Shown: positions 50,591 to 60,567 of the stretch, piece after piece
How the letters are laid out: every line of letters starts with the position of its first letter
Position numbering within the stretch: the stretch's first letter is position 1
Assembly: GCF_900129615.1 (NCBI RefSeq)
Contig: NZ_FQWI01000002.1
Coordinates: 496,001 to 560,000 of the forward strand
Direction: 5' to 3'
Source of the DNA: Pectobacterium carotovorum
GTDB lineage: Bacteria; Pseudomonadota; Gammaproteobacteria; Enterobacterales; Enterobacteriaceae
DNA: 64,000 bases
Made by a program: the position numbers and the translations under genes
The notes under the pieces: model-generated
Databases searched by the model: none
What the model was told of the DNA's origin: nothing
Seen by the model: the letters and a program-made list of their open reading frames with translations, nothing else

Positions 50591-53500
50591 ATGACTTTTT
50601 CCCGCTCAAAATCTGGTTCAGGCTTAACGCGCGCACCGCGTCAGGCGTGGGTATTGGAACCGCGCATGATGTTTGACGCCGCTGCCGTGGTGACTGCGGC
50701 GGATGTGGCTGCGGCGACCGTCGCGGCAACGGACACCGCGCCCGGCGTTGATGCCACTCCGGTTAAGGCGACGGTCACCATCACCGACAGCAGCGACAGC
50801 TTCGAACCGGTTGATCTGTTCAGCAACGTTAGCGTGTCGGCGGATAACGGCGGACAAGAGCTGAAAGATCTGGTGATTACCGTTAACCGCACGGGCGCGA
50901 ATCAGGCATTAATCATCGACGGTAAAAGTATTACGCTGGAATCAGGGAGTGGGACGACACGCGCGGAAGGGGATGGCTTTTCATACCGCGTGGCAGTGAG
51001 CGGAGAAACCACGACGGTGACCGTTAATATCGACGGTTTCACCAATAATCTCGCGGATACAAGGGCGATGATTGACAGTATCGCCTACCAGCCGCTGGAT
51101 AAAACCGTGGCCGGCGGTGACGTCGTGGTGACGCTGAAAAGCCTGAACGATGAGGGTGGTGGTGATACCGATACTGCCGATCTGAATATTCACGCTACCG
51201 TCACTATCGACAGCAAGATCAATGTGGCTCCGGTGGTATCCGCATCGGATGCGCCGGAACTGACTGAATTAATCATCGTGCCTGGTATGGAATCCCCGCA
51301 GGATGTGCGCTATTCCAGTAATGGTAATTATGCCTATGCCATAGGAAGCGATGGCACGCTGGGGGTCTTTACCGTCGGCGACCATGGCAAGCTGACGTCG
51401 AGCCAGACGCTGAGCGGCATAAGTGCACTCAAGGATGTGAAAGAAGTCGCACTGAGTGCTGACAACCGTTCTCTGTACGCTATCACTGGTAATAGCAATA
51501 TTGTTGCTCTGAGCCTCGATGACAACGGGCAGGTGGTTCGACTCAGCGGCAGCGATGAGCAGCCGGTATATACCCAGACGATTGCTTCGCAAAGCGGCAA
51601 TATTACCGGGCTGGCTGTCTCCAGTGACGGTACCCAGGTTTACATCGCTACGCAGTGGAACGGCATGGTCATCTTTACTCGCGATACGACGACAGGGGGG
51701 CTGACGCTCCTTCAGCGCGTGAGTGACAGCGGGATTGAGCGTAGCGGTATTGTGGCAAGTAGCGGTGACTATGTTGTCACTGTTGGGATGGGGGCGAAGC
51801 ATACGCTATCGGTTTTCCAGCGGAGTGAGAGTGGGACATTAACGTCTGTCGCCACGCTGGAAACGTCTGGGGAAGGTTATGGCGCGGTAGACTACCAATT
51901 AGCGATCTCGAAGGATCAGCAGTTCATCTATGTTGCCGATCCTGACAGCGGTGAAATCAGCGTCTATCAACTGCGTGACGGTACTGAAGGAAAAACGCTG
52001 GTCCACACGGACACGAAAACGCTGGAAGGCGTTAACGCGCTCTATCTTAACACCGACGGTAGCCAGCTTTATGCGCTGAGCAGCGAAGGCGAGTTGCAGA
52101 TTTATAGTGTAAGCACGTCGACAGGGGCGCTGAAGGAAAGCGGCCAGATTCAGAATATTGGCGATACGCGTGGCATGGTGTTGTCACCCGATGGACAATC
52201 ACTCTTGATCGCCGGTGAGGCCATTCAGCGCTTTAGCGCATTACGCACTTATCTCTATGGCAGCGAATTACCCTTTGCCGATCATATCGCGCTTTCCGAT
52301 AGCAATCTGGATGTGCTAAACGGTGGCGCAGGCAACTATAACGGCGCCACGCTGACCATTGGGCGTGAAACGCCTTCCGTAGACGATAGATTTGGCCTAA
52401 GTGCAGGCAACAATCTGACGCTGCAGGATGGAAAAGTTCTGCAATTAGGCACGGAGATTGGGACATTCACGCAGAATCAGGGCGTACTCAGCGTGACGTT
52501 TACCGCCGAGGTGACGAAAGAAACTGCCAATGCCGTCCTGAAACAAATTACCTACCGCAACGTCAGCAACCAGAGCGCCACCGAAACCGTCGCGCTGACG
52601 GTGACCGCGAACGATGGCGAGCTGAACAGTACGGTAACCACGGTCGCGCTGCTGCTGACCGCCAACAGTGCGCCAACGCTGGTCAGTCAGGGTGGAAGCA
52701 ATCTGACGCTGGATACGCGCGGCTCCTCCGTCACGCTGTTCAAAGACACCGCGATTAACACTGGGGAAGCTGGACAGGCGCTGACAAAATTGTCGATCGG
52801 TATTGATGGCCTAAACAACCCGAATCAGGAATACCTGACGGTGGATGGCACGGTCATCGATCTGAGTAAGGACAGCGCGGGCACCACAGCTAGCGGTTAC
52901 CAGTATACCTACACCTATAACGCCCTGAGCGGTGAGTCTTCACTGGTGCTGAGCAGCGTTCAGGGCATCAGCAGCATGGCGATGATGACGCTGGTCGACG
53001 GTCTGAGCTATTCGGCTGGCAAAGAGAGTACCAGCGCCAGCGGCTTGCGTACCATTACGCTAACCGAGTTGCAGGATAACGGCGGCACTGCCAATGGCGG
53101 GAGCGACACCGCGACGCTGACGGTGTCTGGCAGCATCAATCTGGCCTTAAACGACGTGCCGACGATCGAGGCGACCTATTCCCCTGACGCCACGCTGTTT
53201 TACAACGCGGGTACGCTAAGCGGCTACAACGAGCGCGTCTCGGCGATCAGTGTCTCTCAGGATGGTAAAACCCTGCTGGTCACCGGTAGCGAAGGGAACA
53301 ATAACAGCGGTAAGACCTATCTGCGCGTTTACGCCCGTGATGCAGAAACCGGCGAATTGACGTTGCTACAAAGCTTCACGCAGGGCGAACAGGACGATCC
53401 GTCCACCCCTGCGATTGAGGTTAACGGCCTGAACACCATCACCACGCTGGCGCAGTCGAAAGATGGCTCCAGCGTGTATGTCGCGGGAGGAAGCGGAAGC

Positions 53501-56500
53501 GCCTACTCGCTGGTGCAGTTTAGCCGCGATACCACGACAGGCCAGCTGAGCTATGTCGGGATTGTCGCTACGCAGGGCGTGGATGGCGTAAGTGGTCTGG
53601 ATGCGGCGGTTTCCGAGATTGTGCTGTCCGATGATGGCACGTCGCTGTATGCCATTAACGGTGTGACGCCGACGGATGGCTTGACCAATAAAAACGCCGT
53701 TGTTTTCTTCTCGCGCGATACCACCTCCGGTGCGCTGACGTTTGTTGGTTCACTGGTTGGCAGCGATACCATTCCGCTGAAAAGCCCAAGCGGCATTGTG
53801 CTGTCCAGCGATGGCACATCGGCCTATATCTCTAACCTAGGGAATCACAGTATTACCGTGCTGTCGCGCGATGCGGGGTCGGGTACTCTGGATTACGTCA
53901 CCACGATCAATAAAAGCACCATAGCGGCTGATGTGAACAGCGCGGAGATTCCGCAAGACGATCGCTACCTCAATGCGTTGCAGGATATTGTTATTTCACC
54001 TGATAACCGTTTTGTGTATGTGTCATCAAACTCGCAGGGCACCGTGTCCATTTTCAGCCGTGATGCGGATACAGGGGCGTTGACCTACGCCGGGACGTTG
54101 AATCTGTATAGTGAAGGGCATATTGCCGCGAACGCGCTGGCGTTACGTGAACTGGTGATTTCCGAAGACGGTTCGGCGCTGTATGTTGCGGCGTTCGGCA
54201 GTAAGTCACTGCTGGTGCTTAGTCGTGATAGCGATTCCGGTGCGTTAACCTACCGCAATAGCGTTGAGCTCTCCGTTAACACCGTCAACCATCTCGCTGT
54301 CAGTGCGGATGGTAAGAATATCTATGCTGGGGTGAGCACTTTCTTTGCCGGGCTGAATGTGCTCACTGCGGCAGCAAATGCACCTTATAGTCACACGGCG
54401 GACATGCCGTTTACCACGAGTGTCACGCTGTCAGACCGAGAACTGGATGCTGCCGATGACTACAATGGTGCGACGATCGCGATTAGTCGTAATGGCGACG
54501 CATCGGAAAATGACCATTTTGCTTTCCAGAGCGGAGACGGCCTGACGCTGTCTGGTAGCGACATTCAGTATCAGGGCGCGACAATCGCCACTTTTAGCGT
54601 GAGCGAAGGCACGGCGAAGATTGTCTTTACCGACAGCGTCACTAAAACGGTCGCCAATCAGGTGCTGCATCAGGTGACTTATCGTCATGATGGCGATGCA
54701 ACGGGGGCATCGATCCCGTTGAATATCACCTTTAGCGACGGCGGTAAGGAAACCAGCCTGCTATTGACGCTGGTGCCGAATAAGCCGCCCGTGGTGGATA
54801 ATAACGAGTACGTCCCGCCGTCTGCTACTGCCGGGCAATCGTATACCGCAGCGCTGCCAGACGATCTGTTCCGCGATCCTGAAAATAGCGCATTGACGCT
54901 ACAGGTCAATGGCCTTCCGGCGGGGTTAACCTTCGATGCCGATACACGCACGATTTCCGGCACGCCGGCGCTCAATGGTGCGGGAAGCTTCTCTATTACC
55001 GTCGTCGCGACGGATGCGTCGGGCGAACAGGCGGAGCAGACGCTTACCCTAAAGATTGACTCCGATCCTGCACAAATGCCGGCGCTCGGCGGTGAATCCT
55101 CGGCGCTGGATAACGATAGCTCTCTGTCAGAGTTTTATAATGAAACGATCCAGAGGGATGTCATGATGGGGGTGAAAGACACGGCGTTGTCTGCTGACGG
55201 AAAAACCCTCTACGTCGTTAGTGCGCCGGATAGCGGTTCAGCTGTATTGAGTGTTTTTACCCGTGATACAGAAGGGAAATTCACCCTGTCAAAAGTCCTC
55301 CCTCATTACCGAGAAGTATTTAATGAAGAGACGCTACAGAACGACAGATTTATCGACAATCCCTCATTGGCCGGCGCATCAGAGGTTATTCTGTCTGCCG
55401 ATGGGGCGTTCCTGTATGTCGTGGGCAGTGAAGGCAATGCCGTTACGATCTTCAGCGTGGGCAGCGACGGTGGACTGACGCAAGCTGGTGTTCTCGATCA
55501 GGCTGATCTGGGAGGGCGTTCGCTGGACGTACGTTCCCATCTTGTTTCGCAGGGCGATTATCTTTACGTGACTGCGGCTCAAGCCGACAGTGACAACGAT
55601 AGCCGAAGCGTGTTGGTGTTTAAACGCGAGGCGGATGGCAACCTGACGTCGGTTTCTCAGACCGATAATTTGATCGGGGCGAGCCGCCTTGTGCTTGACC
55701 CGACTGGGCGTTACCTGTTCGTATCGGGTTCCGGTGGTAGTGCCGGCGTCACCGCGTTCAGTATTGATACTGAGGGCAAGCTCACCCAAGTTTCCCAGAT
55801 TCTAGCAACTGGTGAGGACCCGTATTACATCAATTCACTTGCCTTGTCCCCTGATGGCAAAACCCTGTATGCGATTAATGCTGATGGCATTCAGTCCTCG
55901 CTTAATACGATAACGGTAGGTGCCGATGGTGCACTTACGCTGGTATCTACGGTGCAGTTTTCCGATGATGGGAGCGATTCCGGCGAGGCGTTAGCGACCG
56001 ACCTGGTCGTTTCTGCCGATGGCACGGCCCTGTTCGTGATCGGTAAGAACATTTCTGTCTTCTCCCGCGCGGAAGATGGCAGCCTGACGTTGAAAGACAC
56101 CCTTAGCGGTGGCTGGGATAGCCCGATTGGCATTTCTTTCTCCGATCTGCAAAAGGTGGAACTGAGTGCCGATGGCAAGCAGCTCTATCTGATTGGTGGT
56201 GATAAGGTCCATGTGCTGAATGTCGGCATCGCCGGTGCAAGCTATACCGAAGGTCATGACGCCACGGTGCTGTTGCCGTCGGGTCGTCTGTCCGATCCGC
56301 AGCTTGATGCGTTAAATAACGGCGCAGGCGACTATAACGGTGCCAGCATCACCGTTGGTCGACAAGACGGTGGGCTATTGGAAGACACCTTTGGCTTTAA
56401 GGCCGACAACGGCTTAACGCTTGATGGTAACACCATCGTTAAAGACGGCATTGCGATCGCTACCTTTACGCAGGTGGAGGGCGTGCTGACGGTGACGTTT

Positions 56501-59500
56501 ACGGCGGCGGTGACCAAAGCGGATGCGCAGAATGTGCTGCGTCAGATTACCTACCACAACACCAGTCCGGATCCTGAACAAGCCGGATCGTCGCCAACCT
56601 TCACCGTCAGTATTAATGACGGCGAGAATAACATCGCCAACACGGATATCACCGTTACTCTCATTGGTGTGAACGATCCGGCAGAATTGACGACGACGGT
56701 GCTTAACCCACAGATTCCGGGCAACGGCGAGTTTGTTAAGCTGTTTAAAGATACTCATGTCGATACCATCGAAAGTGGACAAACCCTCTGGCAGGTCGTG
56801 TTAACGTTTGATGTCTCAGGGCCTAACGAAACGATTAGCGTGGATGGCAGCACGATTGTGCTCGAAAAATCCAACGGTGTTCCACGCACCGCCAGCGGCT
56901 TGCAATATTCTGTTGATGTGAAGGACGGTAAAGCGACGGTCCTCCTGTATGTCGGGAGAGACGCGAGTGGAACCGCCGAGATTATTGACAGCATCGGCTA
57001 CAACTATCTGGGCAACGCTCCCAGCGGTGAACGCCATGTCACCTTGATGATCAAGGAAAATAGTTATAACGGCACCGCACCGGAAACCACGCTGGAACAG
57101 GCGATTACGCTGACGCTGGTGCCTGCGGCAGAAACCAATACCGCGCCGATTATCACGGTTCCAGGGACGACGCCGACGTATACCGAACGCGCTGACCCTA
57201 TCGTGCTGGCACCGGACGCGACGGTGTCTGATGCGCAGATGGACAAACTCAATGGTGGCAAGGGTAACTACGACGGCGCGACGCTGAAGATTACGCTGGG
57301 CGACGGTAAAACGGCGCTGGATAAGCTGGGCTTTAGTGCTGAAAAAAGTGCTGAAAACGGTCTGACGTTATCCGGCAATACGCTTCAGAAAGACGGCGTC
57401 ACCATTGCTCAGGTCAGTAATCAGGATGGCGTACTGACGATTCGCTTCAACGCGAATGCAGGCACAATCCCGACCACGGAAGACGTGCAGAATACGCTGC
57501 GCCAGATTACCTACGCCAGCGACAGCCGTACGCCAGCCGCGCAGGTTGCAGTGACGGTGACGCTGTCCGACCGCTATCTGGAGTCTCAGGTGACGGCCTT
57601 GTCGGTAGCGATTACCGCGATCAACGACACGCCTGTTGTGGCGAACGATCCGGTGCTCTCTGCCGATGAACTGCGTCTGGTGAATACCTATACCGCAATT
57701 AGCGGTCTGGGTACGGTAACGGCAGCCGCTCGCACAGCGGATGGGTTGGCGCTGTATGTCAGCGATGATAAAGGGGCGATTGCGTTATTCCAGCGCGATG
57801 CGAACAGTGGCGAATTGACCTATGTGCGCACCTTCGCGGCGACAGAGGGCGTTGACGGGATAAGCCAGCTACAGGTTTCTGCCGAGGGCAACAGCGTGTA
57901 TGCGTTGGGTAACGGTAACAACGCCATCATTTGGTTTAGCCGTGATACTGAGGGTAACCTCACTCATAAAGAAACCCTCAGTGAGGGAGAGACAAACCGT
58001 TTTGAAGGTAGTCTCTGGAATTCGGTAGATATCACACTGTCGGAAGATGGAAAGACGCTCTATCTCATCAATGGGTACAACATCGTCTGGTTTAGCCGTG
58101 ACGTCGCGACTGGCCAACTCAGCTATGTGGGTAACGTACCGGGAGATATGTGGAGCGAACCTTACCTGTGGCAACCCAGTGAAATAGTCAGTCGTGGCAA
58201 CCTGATATTTGTTACGACTAATGCCAGCGATGGTTCATCGTTGATCGTCTACTCGCGCGATGATAGTGGTAAGCCTGCGCTATTGGGATATGTGCGCCAG
58301 TTTACCGATGCACAAGGCAATACGCTGGCGTTATCCGGCCTGGAGCACGTTACCGTCAGCGCCGATGGTCGCAGCGTCTTTGTTGCCAGTGCAGGGCAGA
58401 TCGATGCCTTCTCGCTGGATACCGCTACAGGAACCTTTACGCATCTTGCCCGCGTCGCGGCAGAAGGCACGGTCAGCGATCTCGCCCTCTCTGCGGATGC
58501 GCGGGTGCTGTATGCCACGAAAGGGGATGGGTCGCTTACTCGCTATGTTCTGAACGATAAGACGCTGATCCCACTCGATACGCTAACCAGTAACGGTTCA
58601 AGCTTCGCTCATCTTCTGCCAGTTGACGGTGGGCTGATTACGCTCGGCAACGGCGTGTCGGTGCTGGATGAAACTTCTCGCCTGCCTGTTTATCGCGTTG
58701 ATGGCCCAGCGGTGATTGTCGCGCCTTCTATCGTTCTCAGTGATGCAGAACTGGATGCACTGAACGGCGGAGCGGGAAATTATCAGGGTACCTCCATCAC
58801 GCTACAGCGCGGTGAAACGGCCTCAACAAGCGATCGTTTCGATTTTACTGCGGGTAACGGTTTCACCTTAGCGAATGGCGTCATCAGCAAAGACGGGCAA
58901 GCGGTAGCCACCTTCGCGCAGGCGGACGGCAAGCTCACCGTGACCTTCACGGCTGCTATTTCCCGTGCAGATGCGACAGTGCTGGCACGCCAGATTAGCT
59001 GGGCGACGAGCGCACCGCTGACGGGGAATGCGACATCGCTGACGCTGGTGCTTAATGACGGCGCAGCCGATTCTGCGGCACAGGCACTCGGCGTTACGCT
59101 GTCGAGAGAGGTGAACCTGCCGCCAGTGGGTCATGCCGAGCAGTTCACTCCGCCAACAGCACAGGCTGGCACCAACTGGTCTTATACCCTGCCGAGTACG
59201 CTATTTACCGACCCTGAAAATAATGCGCTGACGTTTACCGTTGATGATGCGCAACTGCCAGAAGGCGTGCGTTTTGATAGTGCAACACGGACGCTCAGCG
59301 GCACGCCGTCAGCGGCTGGTGTGTTCAACCTGACGATTACCGCCAGAGACAGCGCGGGTAACGCGACGGCACTCAATGTGGCACTGACGGTCAATGCTGC
59401 CTCAACGCCGATCGATCCTGGCACACCAGTCGATCCCGGTACACCAACAGAGCCAGTGAACCCCGATAATAGCGTGATAGCGGCACCGGTGATTCTGGTG

Positions 59501-60328
59501 CAGCAGGGCGCAAGCCTTCCCGTTGATTCGGGTGACAGAGAACGCGAACAGCCGCTGGGGACGATTGTCGCCGATCTGTCTCGCCCAGAAGCACAACCGC
59601 TACCAACCAACATCGTCACCGAACCTGTACGCCAGCGTGATGCCGATATGGCACGCCAGTCGGATGCCCCTTGGGTGCTCGATCCGGTGATGTCATCGCT
59701 GATGCCGACGCTGGAGCAGGTCAACTTCTCTTCGCGCGCTGAGGCATCCATTCGCGATAACGCCGTGCTGCGTCCGACGGATTCAAACCTGTTCCTGAGC
59801 GTGCGCGGTCAGACAACGTCGCTGGAATCGGCTTTCAGCAGCGTGCAGGGCGCGTTACAGCCGGATGCCTCCGGCGCACTCGCCTTTAGCCTGCCGCAGC
59901 GCATGTTCAGCGTGCGTGAAGGCAATGCCACGCTGACGCTGCAACTGGCGAACGGGCGTCCGCTGCCTGCGTGGGTGCAGTTCGATGCCCGCAACGGCGT
60001 GGTGCGCATTACCGATGCCAGCGCGGTGCAGGTCAATCAGATCCAACTGGCGCTGAAAGCGCAGGCCGCAGACGGCACCAGCCGAATCGTACCGATTACG
60101 CTGCAAACCGGGCAGGGCGATGGCGCAGAGATGACAACTGACCGTGGCGCGATGCAATTACCTGCACACTCTGTTGTTCCCACTGCCGCAGACCCGGCTG
60201 AAAACCGGGATGCAGAGCGGTTAGCGCCAGCGGGGAAAACCGCCTTTACCGAACAGCTGCGCCAGCATCAGCCTGAACAGGATGCCCTGCTGGCGGCGCT
60301 CAGTGAACTGAGCAGCCTGCGTACATAG
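50591..60328 (+). CDS. Giant LEPR-motif beta-propeller/Ig-like surface or secreted protein
   Basis: A 3245-aa protein from ATG 50591. Near the N-terminus it has QAWVLEPRMMFDAAAVV, the LEPR motif that opens many giant exported proteins; there is no ordinary signal peptide. Then: three copies of a beta-domain A (nt about 50773-51215, 52670-53160, 56690-57130), four YncE/lactonase-like beta-propellers (51250-52250, 53190-54370, 55100-56230, 57670-58690), five copies of domain B, two putative-Ig (He_PIG) domains (54780-55065, 59120-59400), a Pro/Gly/Thr linker and a C-terminal tail. No RTX calcium nonapeptides. Likely an adhesin or biofilm protein exported by the genes downstream. Confidence 0.85.
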   Translation: MTFSRSKSGSGLTRAPRQAWVLEPRMMFDAAAVVTAADVAAATVAATDTAPGVDATPVKATVTITDSSDSFEPVDLFSNVSVSADNGGQELKDLVITVNRTGANQALIIDGKSITLESGSGTTRAEGDGFSYRVAVSGETTTVTVNIDGFTNNLADTRAMIDSIAYQPLDKTVAGGDVVVTLKSLNDEGGGDTDTADLNIHATVTIDSKINVAPVVSASDAPELTELIIVPGMESPQDVRYSSNGNYAYAIGSDGTLGVFTVGDHGKLTSSQTLSGISALKDVKEVALSADNRSLYAITGNSNIVALSLDDNGQVVRLSGSDEQPVYTQTIASQSGNITGLAVSSDGTQVYIATQWNGMVIFTRDTTTGGLTLLQRVSDSGIERSGIVASSGDYVVTVGMGAKHTLSVFQRSESGTLTSVATLETSGEGYGAVDYQLAISKDQQFIYVADPDSGEISVYQLRDGTEGKTLVHTDTKTLEGVNALYLNTDGSQLYALSSEGELQIYSVSTSTGALKESGQIQNIGDTRGMVLSPDGQSLLIAGEAIQRFSALRTYLYGSELPFADHIALSDSNLDVLNGGAGNYNGATLTIGRETPSVDDRFGLSAGNNLTLQDGKVLQLGTEIGTFTQNQGVLSVTFTAEVTKETANAVLKQITYRNVSNQSATETVALTVTANDGELNSTVTTVALLLTANSAPTLVSQGGSNLTLDTRGSSVTLFKDTAINTGEAGQALTKLSIGIDGLNNPNQEYLTVDGTVIDLSKDSAGTTASGYQYTYTYNALSGESSLVLSSVQGISSMAMMTLVDGLSYSAGKESTSASGLRTITLTELQDNGGTANGGSDTATLTVSGSINLALNDVPTIEATYSPDATLFYNAGTLSGYNERVSAISVSQDGKTLLVTGSEGNNNSGKTYLRVYARDAETGELTLLQSFTQGEQDDPSTPAIEVNGLNTITTLAQSKDGSSVYVAGGSGSAYSLVQFSRDTTTGQLSYVGIVATQGVDGVSGLDAAVSEIVLSDDGTSLYAINGVTPTDGLTNKNAVVFFSRDTTSGALTFVGSLVGSDTIPLKSPSGIVLSSDGTSAYISNLGNHSITVLSRDAGSGTLDYVTTINKSTIAADVNSAEIPQDDRYLNALQDIVISPDNRFVYVSSNSQGTVSIFSRDADTGALTYAGTLNLYSEGHIAANALALRELVISEDGSALYVAAFGSKSLLVLSRDSDSGALTYRNSVELSVNTVNHLAVSADGKNIYAGVSTFFAGLNVLTAAANAPYSHTADMPFTTSVTLSDRELDAADDYNGATIAISRNGDASENDHFAFQSGDGLTLSGSDIQYQGATIATFSVSEGTAKIVFTDSVTKTVANQVLHQVTYRHDGDATGASIPLNITFSDGGKETSLLLTLVPNKPPVVDNNEYVPPSATAGQSYTAALPDDLFRDPENSALTLQVNGLPAGLTFDADTRTISGTPALNGAGSFSITVVATDASGEQAEQTLTLKIDSDPAQMPALGGESSALDNDSSLSEFYNETIQRDVMMGVKDTALSADGKTLYVVSAPDSGSAVLSVFTRDTEGKFTLSKVLPHYREVFNEETLQNDRFIDNPSLAGASEVILSADGAFLYVVGSEGNAVTIFSVGSDGGLTQAGVLDQADLGGRSLDVRSHLVSQGDYLYVTAAQADSDNDSRSVLVFKREADGNLTSVSQTDNLIGASRLVLDPTGRYLFVSGSGGSAGVTAFSIDTEGKLTQVSQILATGEDPYYINSLALSPDGKTLYAINADGIQSSLNTITVGADGALTLVSTVQFSDDGSDSGEALATDLVVSADGTALFVIGKNISVFSRAEDGSLTLKDTLSGGWDSPIGISFSDLQKVELSADGKQLYLIGGDKVHVLNVGIAGASYTEGHDATVLLPSGRLSDPQLDALNNGAGDYNGASITVGRQDGGLLEDTFGFKADNGLTLDGNTIVKDGIAIATFTQVEGVLTVTFTAAVTKADAQNVLRQITYHNTSPDPEQAGSSPTFTVSINDGENNIANTDITVTLIGVNDPAELTTTVLNPQIPGNGEFVKLFKDTHVDTIESGQTLWQVVLTFDVSGPNETISVDGSTIVLEKSNGVPRTASGLQYSVDVKDGKATVLLYVGRDASGTAEIIDSIGYNYLGNAPSGERHVTLMIKENSYNGTAPETTLEQAITLTLVPAAETNTAPIITVPGTTPTYTERADPIVLAPDATVSDAQMDKLNGGKGNYDGATLKITLGDGKTALDKLGFSAEKSAENGLTLSGNTLQKDGVTIAQVSNQDGVLTIRFNANAGTIPTTEDVQNTLRQITYASDSRTPAAQVAVTVTLSDRYLESQVTALSVAITAINDTPVVANDPVLSADELRLVNTYTAISGLGTVTAAARTADGLALYVSDDKGAIALFQRDANSGELTYVRTFAATEGVDGISQLQVSAEGNSVYALGNGNNAIIWFSRDTEGNLTHKETLSEGETNRFEGSLWNSVDITLSEDGKTLYLINGYNIVWFSRDVATGQLSYVGNVPGDMWSEPYLWQPSEIVSRGNLIFVTTNASDGSSLIVYSRDDSGKPALLGYVRQFTDAQGNTLALSGLEHVTVSADGRSVFVASAGQIDAFSLDTATGTFTHLARVAAEGTVSDLALSADARVLYATKGDGSLTRYVLNDKTLIPLDTLTSNGSSFAHLLPVDGGLITLGNGVSVLDETSRLPVYRVDGPAVIVAPSIVLSDAELDALNGGAGNYQGTSITLQRGETASTSDRFDFTAGNGFTLANGVISKDGQAVATFAQADGKLTVTFTAAISRADATVLARQISWATSAPLTGNATSLTLVLNDGAADSAAQALGVTLSREVNLPPVGHAEQFTPPTAQAGTNWSYTLPSTLFTDPENNALTFTVDDAQLPEGVRFDSATRTLSGTPSAAGVFNLTITARDSAGNATALNVALTVNAASTPIDPGTPVDPGTPTEPVNPDNSVIAAPVILVQQGASLPVDSGDREREQPLGTIVADLSRPEAQPLPTNIVTEPVRQRDADMARQSDAPWVLDPVMSSLMPTLEQVNFSSRAEASIRDNAVLRPTDSNLFLSVRGQTTSLESAFSSVQGALQPDASGALAFSLPQRMFSVREGNATLTLQLANGRPLPAWVQFDARNGVVRITDASAVQVNQIQLALKAQAADGTSRIVPITLQTGQGDGAEMTTDRGAMQLPAHSVVPTAADPAENRDAERLAPAGKTAFTEQLRQHQPEQDALLAALSELSSLRT
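52280..59110 (+). repeat. Five copies of the domain B repeat in the giant protein
   Basis: Copies at about 52280-52620, 54410-54770, 56260-56680, 57170-57630 and 58730-59110. Each reads LSD..LD.LNGG.GNY.GA (degenerate in the second copy), an FGF/FDF turn, NGLTL.GN, then IATFTQ and TVTFTAAVTKADA, ending with RQITY. The order with propellers suggests duplication of a propeller-B module. Confidence 0.78.
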
Positions 60329-60367
60329 CACACGTAGACTGAATATTAAGACGAGATTTTATTTACT

Positions 60368-60494
60368 TATACCCTAAATAATTCGAGTTGCGTGAAGGCG
60401 GCAACTGCACGAATCCCCAGGAGCTTACACAGGTAAGTGACTGGGGTGAGTAAGGGCAGCCAACGCACAAGCAGCTTGAAGTATGACGGGGATA
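60368..60494. repeat. ERIC element
   Basis: A 127-bp imperfect palindrome with the conserved core AATCCCCAGGAGCTTACA and AAGTGACTGGGGTGAG; terminal parts TATACCCTAAATAATTCGAG and CTTGAAGTATGACGGGGATA pair imperfectly. Length equals the classic ERIC/IRU. It lies between the giant gene and the TolC-like gene, and could affect mRNA stability. Confidence 0.88.
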
Positions 60495-60567
60495 ACCACT
60501 AACCCGGGCGCTTGCAGGCGGTCACCAACCCACCGCCTGCAAGATGAAGGGAACAGACAAATAGAAG

